Shown piece after piece: positions 23,624 through 32,091 of a DNA stretch of 64,000 bases. The stretch comes from Vulcanimicrobiota bacterium (GTDB lineage: Bacteria > Vulcanimicrobiota > Xenobia > Xenobiales > Xenobiaceae), in contig CALUQR010000003.1 of the NCBI GenBank assembly GCA_944322965.1, positions 124,001-188,000 of the forward strand, written 5' to 3'. A program made the position numbers and the translations under genes. Position 1 is the stretch's first letter; each line of letters starts with the position of its first letter. The notes under the pieces are model-generated. The model saw only the letters and a list, made by a program, of their open reading frames with translations. It had not been told where the DNA came from and did not search any database.

Positions 23624-24280
23624 ATGTTCATCACCCAAGCCCCCCATCCCCTCTTGCGCACCTTAGCTTTTGAGACTATCCTCCCCCAGCCGCTGGGCCA
23701 GTTCCCCAGTCCCCCCTGGCTCCAAGAACTCTTAAAGCTCCATCCCGAATCCGATCCTCGCCTAGCCCAGCTCCCTCCCCGCGAGGAGATCTTTAAAGCT
23801 TACCGCCAACTCTTGCGCTGGGGCGGCTTTAAGGCTAGCGGTCGCAGTAAACCGGCGGCGGAATATTTAGATCGCACCGCGCGCACCGGCCAATTACCTA
23901 CGATTAATGCCGCTGTAGACGTCTTAAACGCCGTCTCTTTGCATACTGGGGTCCCGATCGGGGTTATCGACTTAGATTTGGCCCAGCCCCCTCTCCATAT
24001 CGATTTGGGCCAGGCGGGGGAAGAGTATATCTTCAATCGCTCGGGCCAAGAGATGCACTTAGAGGGTCTCATCTGTCTGCGCGACGCCCAGGGCCCCTGC
24101 GCCAATCCGGTCAAAGATTCTCAGCGCACTAAGACTAATGAGAATACCAAACGCACCTTAACCTTAGTCTGGTCCTCCCTCGACTGCTCCGCCCCGGCCC
24201 AATTGGCTTACCAATGGCAACAAGAACTCTTGCGCCAACTAGGGGCTGAGGTGAGGGAGGTGGAAGTTAAATGCCTCTAA
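23624..24280 (+). CDS. B3/B4 domain protein
   Basis: 218 aa. It matches the B3/B4 domain that otherwise sits in the beta subunit of phenylalanyl-tRNA synthetase: SKPAAEYLDRTARTGQLPTINAAVDVLNAVSLHTGVPIG in parts, then GPCANPVKDSQRTKTNENT. Stand-alone proteins of this type are widespread, and a role in tRNA editing or binding has been suggested but not settled. It opens a five-gene same-strand series (gaps 41, 1, 13 and 22 bp) with a lipoprotein, an ABC transporter and an anchored protein. Confidence 0.8.
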   Translation: MFITQAPHPLLRTLAFETILPQPLGQFPSPPWLQELLKLHPESDPRLAQLPPREEIFKAYRQLLRWGGFKASGRSKPAAEYLDRTARTGQLPTINAAVDVLNAVSLHTGVPIGVIDLDLAQPPLHIDLGQAGEEYIFNRSGQEMHLEGLICLRDAQGPCANPVKDSQRTKTNENTKRTLTLVWSSLDCSAPAQLAYQWQQELLRQLGAEVREVEVKCL

Positions 24281-24321
24281 TTACGGTCTAACCAACGAAA
24301 GAAGTGTGGAGGTAGATACTT

Positions 24322-24690
24322 ATGCGCCTTAGTTTGCAACTTACCGCCCTGGCCTTGGGCGCCAGTCTCTTAGCGGGCTGTTCTGGCAACGTGGATAGCG
24401 ACCCCAGCCGCTTCTATTTAGAGTCTAACCGCCCGGTAGAGCTCCAGCAGTTGGCCCGAGAACTGCCCCAGCAGAAGTTGGAGAGTAGCTCTCAACTTAA
24501 AGTTTACTCCTACGAGAGTCGGGAATTAGTAACTAGCCGCCAGTACGCCGCCCAGAGCGTCAACTTAGCCCAGGTGGCGGCCGATCTGCCTACCCAGGGC
24601 GAGTACTGGGTCGATTTCCAGATCTCTACCCCTCAGGGCCCGGTAGCCTATCGCGGCCACTTAAAGGACGGGCTCTTTAGCTTAGAGTAA
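24322..24690 (+). CDS. Small lipoprotein, unknown function
   Basis: 122 aa. Signal peptide II with lipobox LAGC (Cys20), then an acidic linker. The mature part is about 100 residues, mostly beta by pattern, with YWVDFQIST and VAYRGHL near the end. TGGAGGTAG precedes the ATG. No family recognised. It lies directly before the ABC transporter genes and could be an accessory or binding component. Confidence 0.75.
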   Translation: MRLSLQLTALALGASLLAGCSGNVDSDPSRFYLESNRPVELQQLARELPQQKLESSSQLKVYSYESRELVTSRQYAAQSVNLAQVAADLPTQGEYWVDFQISTPQGPVAYRGHLKDGLFSLE

Positions 24691-24691
24691 C

Positions 24692-25564
24692 TTGACTCTC
24701 TCTCCCCCGCCCGCGCCCAACCAGGCCGCCCCCCCGGGGGGCGGTCCCTTGCGCTTAGACGTCTTTAACTTGAGCGTCAAGCGCGGGCGGCGCTGCGTCT
24801 TAGAGGGCGTCTTCTTTTCCGTCCTCCCGGGCGAAGCTTGGGCTATCTTGGGGGCTAGCGGCGGGGGCAAGTCGACTCTCCTCCAGGCCCTGGCGGGTTG
24901 GTTGCCCTGGGCGGAGGGACAGGTCCTCTTTGACGGTCAGGCGGCCTCCGCCTTACCGGTGGGGCGCTTAGGGTACGTACCCCAAGACGATATAGTCCAT
25001 ACCTCACTAAGAGTAGAGGACGCCTTGCGCTATGGCGCCCTCCTGCGCTGGCAGAATATCTATCCCCAGGAGAGTTTAGCGATCCTCAAGAGTCTAGCCA
25101 AGAGTTCGGTCGATAGAGTCTTAGAGCAGGTAGAATTAGAATCCCAGCGCCGCTGTCGCATCGCTAGCCTCTCCGGCGGCCAGCGCAAGCGGGTCAATTG
25201 GGCTATGGAGCTCTTAACTAATCCGGGTATCTTATTCTTAGACGAGCCCACTTCCGGCCTCGACCCGGCCCTAGAGGGGCGCATGACCCGCCTCTTCCAA
25301 CGCGCCTCTCGGCGCGGCTGTAGCGTCCTTTTAACTACCCACTCTACCCAGAGCTTACTGACTTTGGACATGGTCCTCATGTTGGCCGCCGGTCGGGTAG
25401 TCTGGTGCGGTCCGCCTCGGGAGATGTTAACTTGGTTCAAAGTCGACCAATTTGCCGATATTTACGAGCTCTTAGAGGAGCCCCAAGCTAAGTGGGCGGA
25501 GCGCTTTGTCAGTTCTAATTACCACTATCTCTACGTGCAAAAGCGCTTAGAGCAGATAATTTAG
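24692..25564 (+). CDS. ABC transporter ATP-binding protein (ABCG/ABC-2 type)
   Basis: 290 aa. TTG start 1 bp after the lipoprotein stop, then a Pro-rich stretch before the first strand (LRLDVFNLSVKRG). Walker A GASGGGKST, Q-loop YVPQDDIVHTSLRVEDALRYGALLR (parted), signature LSGGQRKRVNWAMELL, Walker B ILFLDEPTSGLDP, then a His switch TTHS. The DDI-H-LTV-like segment and the signature followed by RV resemble ABCG/White-type half-transporters. The permease is the next gene. Substrate unknown. Confidence 0.92.
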   Translation: MTLSPPPAPNQAAPPGGGPLRLDVFNLSVKRGRRCVLEGVFFSVLPGEAWAILGASGGGKSTLLQALAGWLPWAEGQVLFDGQAASALPVGRLGYVPQDDIVHTSLRVEDALRYGALLRWQNIYPQESLAILKSLAKSSVDRVLEQVELESQRRCRIASLSGGQRKRVNWAMELLTNPGILFLDEPTSGLDPALEGRMTRLFQRASRRGCSVLLTTHSTQSLLTLDMVLMLAAGRVVWCGPPREMLTWFKVDQFADIYELLEEPQAKWAERFVSSNYHYLYVQKRLEQII

Positions 25565-25577
25565 AGGAGGTAGAGAC

Positions 25578-26339
25578 GTGCGCGGTTGGGGTATGAGCGC
25601 TTACCAGCTAGACCTCCTTTTGTCCCGGAGTTGCGACACCTTTTGCGCCGATCGGGGCAACCTCTGGCCCCTCCTCTTGCAGGCCCCCCTCATCGCCGCC
25701 TGTATGGTGATCGTCTGGCGCGACGTGCAGCAGGCTACCGATACCCTCTATTTCGTCTTGGGCCTCTCCGCCCTGTGGTTGGGTACGCTCAACGCCTGCC
25801 GGGAGATAGTTAAGGAGCGCCCTATCGTAGTACGCGAGTTGGCTCTGGGGCTAGAGCCTACGACTTACGTCCTCTCTAAATTTGCCATTTTAGCCCTCTT
25901 GGCGCTCTTACAAGCCCTCGTCTTAGTAGTGGGAGTCGACGCCTTTATCCCCTTAGAGGGCTCCCTCCTAGGCCACTTCCTGACCTTATGGCTGGCCGCT
26001 CTAGCCGGTACCGCGCTGGGGCTAGCCATTTCGGCCGCCACTTCTACTTCCGACCGGGCGGTAGCTTTGGCCCCTATCTTACTTATCCCCCAGATCTTAT
26101 TCTCCCAAGTCGTCTTAGACGCCAGCGATCCTAGCCCCTTGACGGTCCATCTGCGCCAATTGACTATTAGCGAGTGGGCCTACGTGGCGGCTCTAGAGTT
26201 GGGGGAGAATACTCCCGACCGCGGGGCTATCGCCTACGACTGGGCGATCTTAATCTTAATGACCCTGGCCCTCTTAGCTCTCAGCATCTATCTGGTGCGC
26301 GCCTGGCGCCAGAGCGTGGCTATCAGCGCTCAGGCTTAG
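25578..26339 (+). CDS. ABC-2 type permease
   Basis: 253 aa. GTG start after GAGGAGGTAGAGAC. Six likely membrane segments, ending in a Leu-rich helix (AILILMTLALLALSIYLV). NACREIVKERPIVVREL is the conserved cytoplasmic coupling motif of ABCG-type permeases (the family form is N.R.I..E..I..RE). It pairs with the ATPase encoded 13 bp upstream. Confidence 0.88.
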   Translation: MRGWGMSAYQLDLLLSRSCDTFCADRGNLWPLLLQAPLIAACMVIVWRDVQQATDTLYFVLGLSALWLGTLNACREIVKERPIVVRELALGLEPTTYVLSKFAILALLALLQALVLVVGVDAFIPLEGSLLGHFLTLWLAALAGTALGLAISAATSTSDRAVALAPILLIPQILFSQVVLDASDPSPLTVHLRQLTISEWAYVAALELGENTPDRGAIAYDWAILILMTLALLALSIYLVRAWRQSVAISAQA

Positions 26340-26361
26340 TCTCATAAAGTAGGTTCTCATA

Positions 26362-26823
26362 GTGCGCAAATTCCTGCTCTTGGCGATACTCTTAATCCTT
26401 TTGGCCCTGGGCCTCCTCTACTGTAGCGAGCGCAGCGCCGTCTCCTGGAGCGATAGTCTCCATTCCGATAAAGGCCAGGCGGCGCGTTATATAGAGACCC
26501 AGACCTTAAATTTCCTAGAGGACCTGCGTTTTAAAGATTTTGAGAAGGCGGCCACCTACCATAGCCCTAGCGATCAAGAGAAGGTCGATATCCCCCAACT
26601 CATTGAGGACGTCTTCTACATTAAGCCCGAGTTCTTAGATATTATGCGCTATGAGATCACTAAGGTGGAGCTCGATTCGACGGGAACTAGGGGCCGGGTC
26701 ACGACCCATACCGTAGCTAAGGCCTTAAATGCCGATGAAATTAAGGATCTCGATATAATCTTCTACTGGTCCCAAGACGCTAAGGGCCAGTGGTATATGA
26801 GGCTAGAGAGCTCCTTGCGTTAA
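26362..26823 (+). CDS. N-terminally anchored exported protein, unknown
   Basis: 153 aa, GTG start. A single N-terminal hydrophobic segment (FLLLAILLILLALGLLYC) ends in Cys-Ser, so it may be a membrane anchor or an atypical lipoprotein. The outside domain of about 125 residues has YIETQTLNFLEDLRFKDFEKAATYHSP in parts, a pattern seen in small NTF2/DUF4878-like domains. It ends the operon of the ABC transporter. Confidence 0.6.
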   Translation: MRKFLLLAILLILLALGLLYCSERSAVSWSDSLHSDKGQAARYIETQTLNFLEDLRFKDFEKAATYHSPSDQEKVDIPQLIEDVFYIKPEFLDIMRYEITKVELDSTGTRGRVTTHTVAKALNADEIKDLDIIFYWSQDAKGQWYMRLESSLR

Positions 26824-26868
26824 ATAGAGGGTTTTTGGCCCTCCTTCCCGGAAAGCTAGGGGCAAAAG

Positions 26869-26896
26869 TTGACATTCTCTGGCGCTTGGCTATGCT
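26869..26896 (+). promoter_or_regulatory. Promoter of ileS
   Basis: TTGACA (26869-26874), 16-bp spacer, TATGCT (26891-26896). It lies about 50 bp before the ileS ATG. I looked for a T-box leader and did not find one; the leader is too short. Confidence 0.7.
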
Positions 26897-26947
26897 TGGG
26901 GATGTTTAAAATTAAGCTCTAACCAGAGAGGTGGCTTAGATCTAGCT

Positions 26948-29900
26948 ATGTATACCCGCTTTCCCGAGGTCAATCCCCGCACCTCCTTACCTACTTTAGA
27001 AGAAGAGACCCTCAAATTCTGGAAGGAGGGGCAGATCTTCCAGCGCTCCCTCCAGATTCGGGACGGAGCCCCCGAGTTCGTAGTTTACGACGGTCCGCCT
27101 ACCGCCAACGGTAACCCCGGCGTCCATCACGTCCAGGCCCGAGCCTATAAAGATCTCTTCCCGCGCTACAAGACGATGCGCGGCTTCAAAGTGCGGCGCA
27201 AAGCGGGTTGGGACTGCCACGGTCTGCCGGTAGAGATCGAAGTGGAGAAACGTTTAGGCTTCTCCGGCAAGCCGGCTATCGAAAAGTACGGGATCGAGCC
27301 CTTCTGCAAAGAGTGTCGCAGTTCGGTGATGGTCTATGAGGACGCCTGGCGCAAGCTCACCGAGCGCATCGCCTACTGGACGGATATGGATCATTGTTAT
27401 ATGACCATGAGCAATGATTATATTGAGAGCGTCTGGTGGTCCTTAAAGGAGCTCTGGCAAAAGGAGCTGCTCTATCTGGGTTACAAGGTCGTCCCCTACT
27501 GCGCCCGCTGCGGGACCCCCCTCTCTAGCGCCGAGGCCGGTTCCGCCTATAAAGAGGTAGAGGACCCTTCCCTCTTCGTGCGCTTCCCCTTAGTTGAGCC
27601 CCAGAAGTTAGATCTGCCCGCCGGTACCTCCCTCTTAGTGTGGACTACTACCCCCTGGACCTTGCCGGGCAACGTGGCGGCCTGCGTCCATCCCGACTTT
27701 GAGTATGTGGCGGCGCGCTTAGAGGATGGCCAGGTCCTGATCTTAGCCCGCACCCTCTTAAAGTACGCCTTAGGTCTGGGTGAGGAAGATCCGGAGCCCC
27801 AGATCTTAGCCTCCTTCCGCGGTCAAGATCTGGTGGGCTTAGAGTACGTAGCCCCTTATAAGTGGTTCGACTTCGCCCCTAAAAGCGGCCACCGCGTCGT
27901 CTCCGCTACTTTCGTCACCTCTGAAGATGGCTCCGGTATCGTCCACATCGCTCCCGCCTTCGGCGCTGACGACTTAGATGTGGGTCGCCAAAACGATCTG
28001 CCCGTCGTCCATCCCGTCAAGACGGACGGCCACTTCGGCGCCGAGTACCCTCTAGTGGGAGGCTTATGGTTCAAAGAGGCCGATCCCAAGATTATCGAGG
28101 ACCTGCGGGAGCGGGGCTTGCTCTTCCGCATTAAGAAGTACGCCCACACCTACCCCCACTGCTGGCGCTGCGGCACCCCCTTGCTCTACTACGCCACCGA
28201 CTCTTGGTATATCAATAATACCCGCCTCAAGGAGCGCCTGATCGCCAAGAATCAGGAGATCGACTGGCACCCGGCCCACATTAAGAACGGCCGTTACGGC
28301 GACTGGCTCAACAATCTGGTCGACTGGGCTATCTCCCGCACTCGCTACTGGGGTACCCCCTTGCCCATCTGGACCTGTCAGGAGTGCGGCGAGCGCAAGG
28401 TTATCGGCTCTTACCAGGAGTTAGCCCAAGAGGCTCAGGAAGAGTTAGATATTAACTCTCCCACCTTCGATCCCCACCGCCCTTACGTAGACCGGATTAC
28501 CTTTAAATGCGACCACTGCGGCGGCCGCATGGCGCGCGTGCCCGACGTCATCGACTGCTGGTACGATTCCGGCTCTATGCCCTTCGCCCAGCTCCACTAC
28601 CCCTTTGAGAATAAGGAGCTCTTCGAAGAGAAACTCTTCCCGGCCGACCTGATCTGCGAAGGGTTAGACCAGACGCGCGGTTGGTTTAACTCCCTGCACC
28701 AGCTGGGGGTGATGCTCTTTGATAGTGTCGCCTATAAGAGCGTCATCTGCCACGGTTTAGTCTTAGATGCCCACGGGGAGAAGATGTCTAAGAGCCGGGG
28801 CAACGTAGTCGATCCCTGGGAGGTCATTAAGTCTCAGGGCGCCGACGCTATCCGCTGGTACCTCTACACCTCCGCTCCTCCGGAATTGAGTAGGCGTTTC
28901 TCTACCGAATTGGTAGCGGAAGCGGCCAAACACTTGAGCACCTGGTGGAATACTTGGCAATTCTTCTTAATGAATGCCAACGTGGCCCAAGTCGATCTGC
29001 GCCAGGAGGTCGATCCCCAGCTCTATACGGATCTTGATCGCTGGATCGCCGCCCGTTTGCAGAAGACGGTGCGCGAAGTTACCGATTATTTGGAGGTCTA
29101 CGACTTAACTAAGGCCGCCAAGAGCTTAGAGGTCCTGGTCGACGTCCTCTCCAACTGGTACGTGCGCTTAAATAGGCGCCGCTTCTGGGAGAACGATCCC
29201 GCCGCTTACCAGACCCTCTACCGGGCCTTAGTAACTATCGCCAAGTTACAAGCCCCCTTCACCCCCTTCTTGGCCGAGGCTATGTGGCGCAACTTAGTGC
29301 CCGCCGTCGATCCCCAGGCCCCGGAGAGCGTCCACTTAGCCGACTGGCCCCAGGTAGACGAGGCGCTCTTAGACGAGCAGCTCTTGCGCGATGGCGAATT
29401 GGCTATGCAGGTCATCTATATCGGCCGCGCGGCCCGAGTAGCCTCTAAGCAGAAGGTGCGCCAGCCCTTGGCGGAGGTCTTAGTAGGCGTAGCTTCCGAG
29501 GCCGAGCGACGCAGCGTGGAGCGCTTCCAGTCCTACATCTTAGAGGAGCTGAACGTCAAGACTATCAAGTTTATTGGCGCCGAGCAGAACTTCTTAGATT
29601 ACGTAGTCAAACCCAATTTGCCCAGCGTAGGTCCGCGCTATGGCAAACTCTTAGGGGCCATTCGCCAAGAGCTCTCCGGCCCTAAAGCCAAAGAGATAGC
29701 CTTAGCCTCTCTGGCTGGCCAAGAGGTCACTTTAGAGGTGCAGGGCCAGACGGTCCTCTTAGCCCCCAGCGATCTCTTAATTGAGATCAAGTCTCCGCCG
29801 GGCTACGCCGCTTCGGTAGAGGGCTCTTTAGTGGCCGCCGTCTCTACGGTCATTACGGAAGAGTTGCGCTTAGAGGGTTTAGCCCGCGACTTAGTGCGCA

Positions 29901-30142
29901 ATATCCAGGAGTTGCGCAAGAGCTCCGACTTTAAGATCAACGACCGCATCGACACCTGGTTAGAAGGGGCCTGGGAAGACCTCTTGCAGGCGGTAGAGGT
30001 CCACAAGGAGACGATTATGGGCGATACGCTCAGCTTGAGCTTGAGCGTCGACCAGCCTATCCCCGCCGACGCCAACTCCCTGAGCGTCGAGTTTGTCAAA
30101 AAGGGCCCCCAGGTAAAGATCGGGGTGCGCCGCCGCGCTTAG
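26948..30142 (+). CDS. ileS: Isoleucyl-tRNA synthetase, IleS2 type
   Basis: 1064 aa. It charges tRNA-Ile. HIGH-motif region PPTANGNPGVHHVQAR, editing domain with TTTPWTLPGNVA, and KMSKSRGN near residue 620. Zinc-type Cys pairs CARCGTPL, CWRCGTPL, CQECGER and CDHCGGR are visible. The PTANG.PG.HH form and total length are those of the IleS2 clade (archaeal/eukaryote-like), which is typically resistant to mupirocin, rather than the ordinary bacterial IleS1. It is the only ileS in this window; whether the genome has an IleS1 is unknown. Confidence 0.95.
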   Translation: MYTRFPEVNPRTSLPTLEEETLKFWKEGQIFQRSLQIRDGAPEFVVYDGPPTANGNPGVHHVQARAYKDLFPRYKTMRGFKVRRKAGWDCHGLPVEIEVEKRLGFSGKPAIEKYGIEPFCKECRSSVMVYEDAWRKLTERIAYWTDMDHCYMTMSNDYIESVWWSLKELWQKELLYLGYKVVPYCARCGTPLSSAEAGSAYKEVEDPSLFVRFPLVEPQKLDLPAGTSLLVWTTTPWTLPGNVAACVHPDFEYVAARLEDGQVLILARTLLKYALGLGEEDPEPQILASFRGQDLVGLEYVAPYKWFDFAPKSGHRVVSATFVTSEDGSGIVHIAPAFGADDLDVGRQNDLPVVHPVKTDGHFGAEYPLVGGLWFKEADPKIIEDLRERGLLFRIKKYAHTYPHCWRCGTPLLYYATDSWYINNTRLKERLIAKNQEIDWHPAHIKNGRYGDWLNNLVDWAISRTRYWGTPLPIWTCQECGERKVIGSYQELAQEAQEELDINSPTFDPHRPYVDRITFKCDHCGGRMARVPDVIDCWYDSGSMPFAQLHYPFENKELFEEKLFPADLICEGLDQTRGWFNSLHQLGVMLFDSVAYKSVICHGLVLDAHGEKMSKSRGNVVDPWEVIKSQGADAIRWYLYTSAPPELSRRFSTELVAEAAKHLSTWWNTWQFFLMNANVAQVDLRQEVDPQLYTDLDRWIAARLQKTVREVTDYLEVYDLTKAAKSLEVLVDVLSNWYVRLNRRRFWENDPAAYQTLYRALVTIAKLQAPFTPFLAEAMWRNLVPAVDPQAPESVHLADWPQVDEALLDEQLLRDGELAMQVIYIGRAARVASKQKVRQPLAEVLVGVASEAERRSVERFQSYILEELNVKTIKFIGAEQNFLDYVVKPNLPSVGPRYGKLLGAIRQELSGPKAKEIALASLAGQEVTLEVQGQTVLLAPSDLLIEIKSPPGYAASVEGSLVAAVSTVITEELRLEGLARDLVRNIQELRKSSDFKINDRIDTWLEGAWEDLLQAVEVHKETIMGDTLSLSLSVDQPIPADANSLSVEFVKKGPQVKIGVRRRA

Positions 30143-30178
30143 AGCTTTAGGGGTTCTAAAATCTTAGAGACTCCTGCG

Positions 30179-30221
30179 GCTTTGGCCGCCCTCTCCTAGA
30201 GAGGGCGGCCAAAGCTTTTTT
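30179..30221 (+). terminator. Intrinsic terminator of ileS
   Basis: A 17-bp perfect stem GCTTTGGCCGCCCTCTC / GAGAGGGCGGCCAAAGC with a 3-nt loop, followed by TTTTTT. One of the strongest terminators in the window. Confidence 0.95.
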
Positions 30222-30326
30222 CGCTCTTTATTCTGACAGGCGGGTAGAAAAATGGTTTTTGCCCTCTGGAGAGAAATTCGTGCAGAGTTTTTAAGGTCTC
30301 TTATGCAGATCGGAGGAGAAAGTATT

Positions 30327-31529
30327 ATGGCCAGGTTAGCGGATCGGATTTCCAGATTGAAGGACTCTTCTACTTTGGCGGTGACGGCCAAGGCCAAGGC
30401 GCTCAAGGCGGCGGGGGCCGACGTCATTAGCTTCGGCGCGGGCGAGCCCGATTTCGCCACCCCGGCCCACATCGTGGAGGCGGCCTGTAAGGCCCTGCGC
30501 GAGGGCAAGACGCGCTATGAGAATACGGCCGGAACCCCCGAGGCTCGGAAGGCGGTAGCCCAATACTTCCAGGATCGCTTCCAGCGCCAAATCGGGCCGG
30601 AGAATGTCATTATCTCTACGGGCGCCAAGCAGGCCCTCTACTTGGCCTTCTTGACCTTGATGAATCCCGGCCAAGAGTTGCTCTTACCCGCCCCTTATTG
30701 GGTCACTTACCCCGCCCAAGCGACCATGGCGGGAGGCAAGATTAAGGTCATCGAGACCGACGTCGCTAACGACTTTAAAGTCACCCCCGAGCTCTTAGAA
30801 GCGGCCATCACCCCCGAGAGTCGCCTCTTCCTTTTCTGCTCTCCCTCCAATCCGGCCGGGATCAGCTATACCGCCCAGGAGACCAAAGCCTTGGCGGAGG
30901 TGATCGCCCGCCATCCCCAATTGTACGTCATTTCCGACGAGATCTATGAGCGCCTGCGCTATACGGACGAGCCCTACTTGAGCTTCGCCCAGGCCCATCC
31001 GGAGATCGCCGACCGCGTGGTGACGATCAACGGCCTCAGTAAGGCCTACGCTATGACCGGTTGGCGCATCGGTTACGCCGTGGCCGCCCCCGACATCATT
31101 AAGGCCATGACCAAATTGCAGGGCCACATGAGCTCTAGTATCACCTCCTTCAATATGCCCGCCGTGGTAGCCGCTCTGGAAGGGCCCCAAGAGCCGGTCG
31201 AAAAGATGGTGGCGGAGTTCGCTAAGCGCGCGGAGTATATCTATAAGCGCTTAACCGCCATTCCCAACTTACGCTGCCCCCGTCCTACGGGCGCCTTCTA
31301 CGCTTTCCCTGACGTCAGCGCCTACTTCGGCTTAGTCGACCCCCAAGGCCAGGCTATCGATAGCGCCGCCAGTTTGGCTAGCGGCCTCTTAGAGGCGGAG
31401 AAAGTAGCCATCGTAGCCGGCGAGGACTTTGGCGCCCCCAACCACGTGCGCCTCAGCTTCGCCACCAGCATGGAGTTAATTGAGCGCGGCTTAGATCGCT
31501 TCAGCAACTATTTGGCCTCCTTGCGTTAG
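30327..31529 (+). CDS. aspC: Aspartate aminotransferase, class I
   Basis: The ATG at 30327, after CGGAGGAGAAAG, is preferred over the open frame at 30252; 400 aa. It transfers amino groups between aspartate and 2-oxoglutarate. SFGAGEPDFATP, the YENTAGTPEARKAVA region, PSNPAG, ISDEIYERL and NGLSKAYAMTGWRIGY with the PLP Lys239. This is the I-gamma (Thermus-like) family, which can also use aromatic substrates or prephenate. It starts an operon with the short asparaginase (27 bp) and the acyl-CoA synthetase (28 bp). Confidence 0.92.
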   Translation: MARLADRISRLKDSSTLAVTAKAKALKAAGADVISFGAGEPDFATPAHIVEAACKALREGKTRYENTAGTPEARKAVAQYFQDRFQRQIGPENVIISTGAKQALYLAFLTLMNPGQELLLPAPYWVTYPAQATMAGGKIKVIETDVANDFKVTPELLEAAITPESRLFLFCSPSNPAGISYTAQETKALAEVIARHPQLYVISDEIYERLRYTDEPYLSFAQAHPEIADRVVTINGLSKAYAMTGWRIGYAVAAPDIIKAMTKLQGHMSSSITSFNMPAVVAALEGPQEPVEKMVAEFAKRAEYIYKRLTAIPNLRCPRPTGAFYAFPDVSAYFGLVDPQGQAIDSAASLASGLLEAEKVAIVAGEDFGAPNHVRLSFATSMELIERGLDRFSNYLASLR

Positions 31530-31556
31530 CTAAAAACGGAGGAGAGCGAGCGGGGT

Positions 31557-32063
31557 ATGCAGTTGGAAAAGATTCGCATCCTAGTTACGGGGGGGACCTT
31601 TGACAAAGAGTACGACGAGTTGCGCGGGCGCCTCTACTTTAGGGATACCCACATCCCGGAGATGTTGCGTTCCGGCCGCAATTTGGTAGAGGTCGACATC
31701 CGCACGCTGATGATGATCGACTCTTTAGAGATGACCGATCTCGACCGCGAGATTATCTTAAACTCTTGCCTCAAAGGTTCGGCCAAGCGTTTTATCATCA
31801 CCCACGGCACCGATACTATGGAGGTGACCGCCCAATACTTGGGACCGCGCATCAAAGAGAAGACGGTCGTCTTGACGGGCGCCATGATCCCTTACGCCTT
31901 CGGTAGCTCCGATGGAATGTTTAACTTAGGCAGCGCCTTCGCGTTCGCCCAATGCCTACCCCCAGGAGTCTATATCGCCATGAACGGGCGCTGTTTCTCT
32001 TGGGATAATGTGCAAAAGAATCGCGCCGTGGGCCGATTTGAAGAGAAGGTACCCCCTAAATAA
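31557..32063 (+). CDS. Short asparaginase-family protein (N-terminal domain only)
   Basis: 168 aa, about half the length of asparaginase I/II. Both threonine motifs are present: ILVTGGTFDKEYD for the first and ITHGTDTMEVTAQYLG for the second, with VVLTGAM and SDGMFNLG. The second, smaller domain is lacking, and no frameshifted remainder follows before the next gene, so this is a naturally short form. Similar short proteins exist in other bacteria. Whether it hydrolyses asparagine is open, since part of the active site in full-length enzymes comes from the partner subunit. Confidence 0.8.
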   Translation: MQLEKIRILVTGGTFDKEYDELRGRLYFRDTHIPEMLRSGRNLVEVDIRTLMMIDSLEMTDLDREIILNSCLKGSAKRFIITHGTDTMEVTAQYLGPRIKEKTVVLTGAMIPYAFGSSDGMFNLGSAFAFAQCLPPGVYIAMNGRCFSWDNVQKNRAVGRFEEKVPPK

Positions 32064-32091
32064 ATAGATAGGACTTTGCGGGAGGAAGTAG

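Noticed and set aside
26824-26947. T-box leader of ileS
   Set aside because: Promoter to start distance is about 50 bp, too short, and no T-box core is present.
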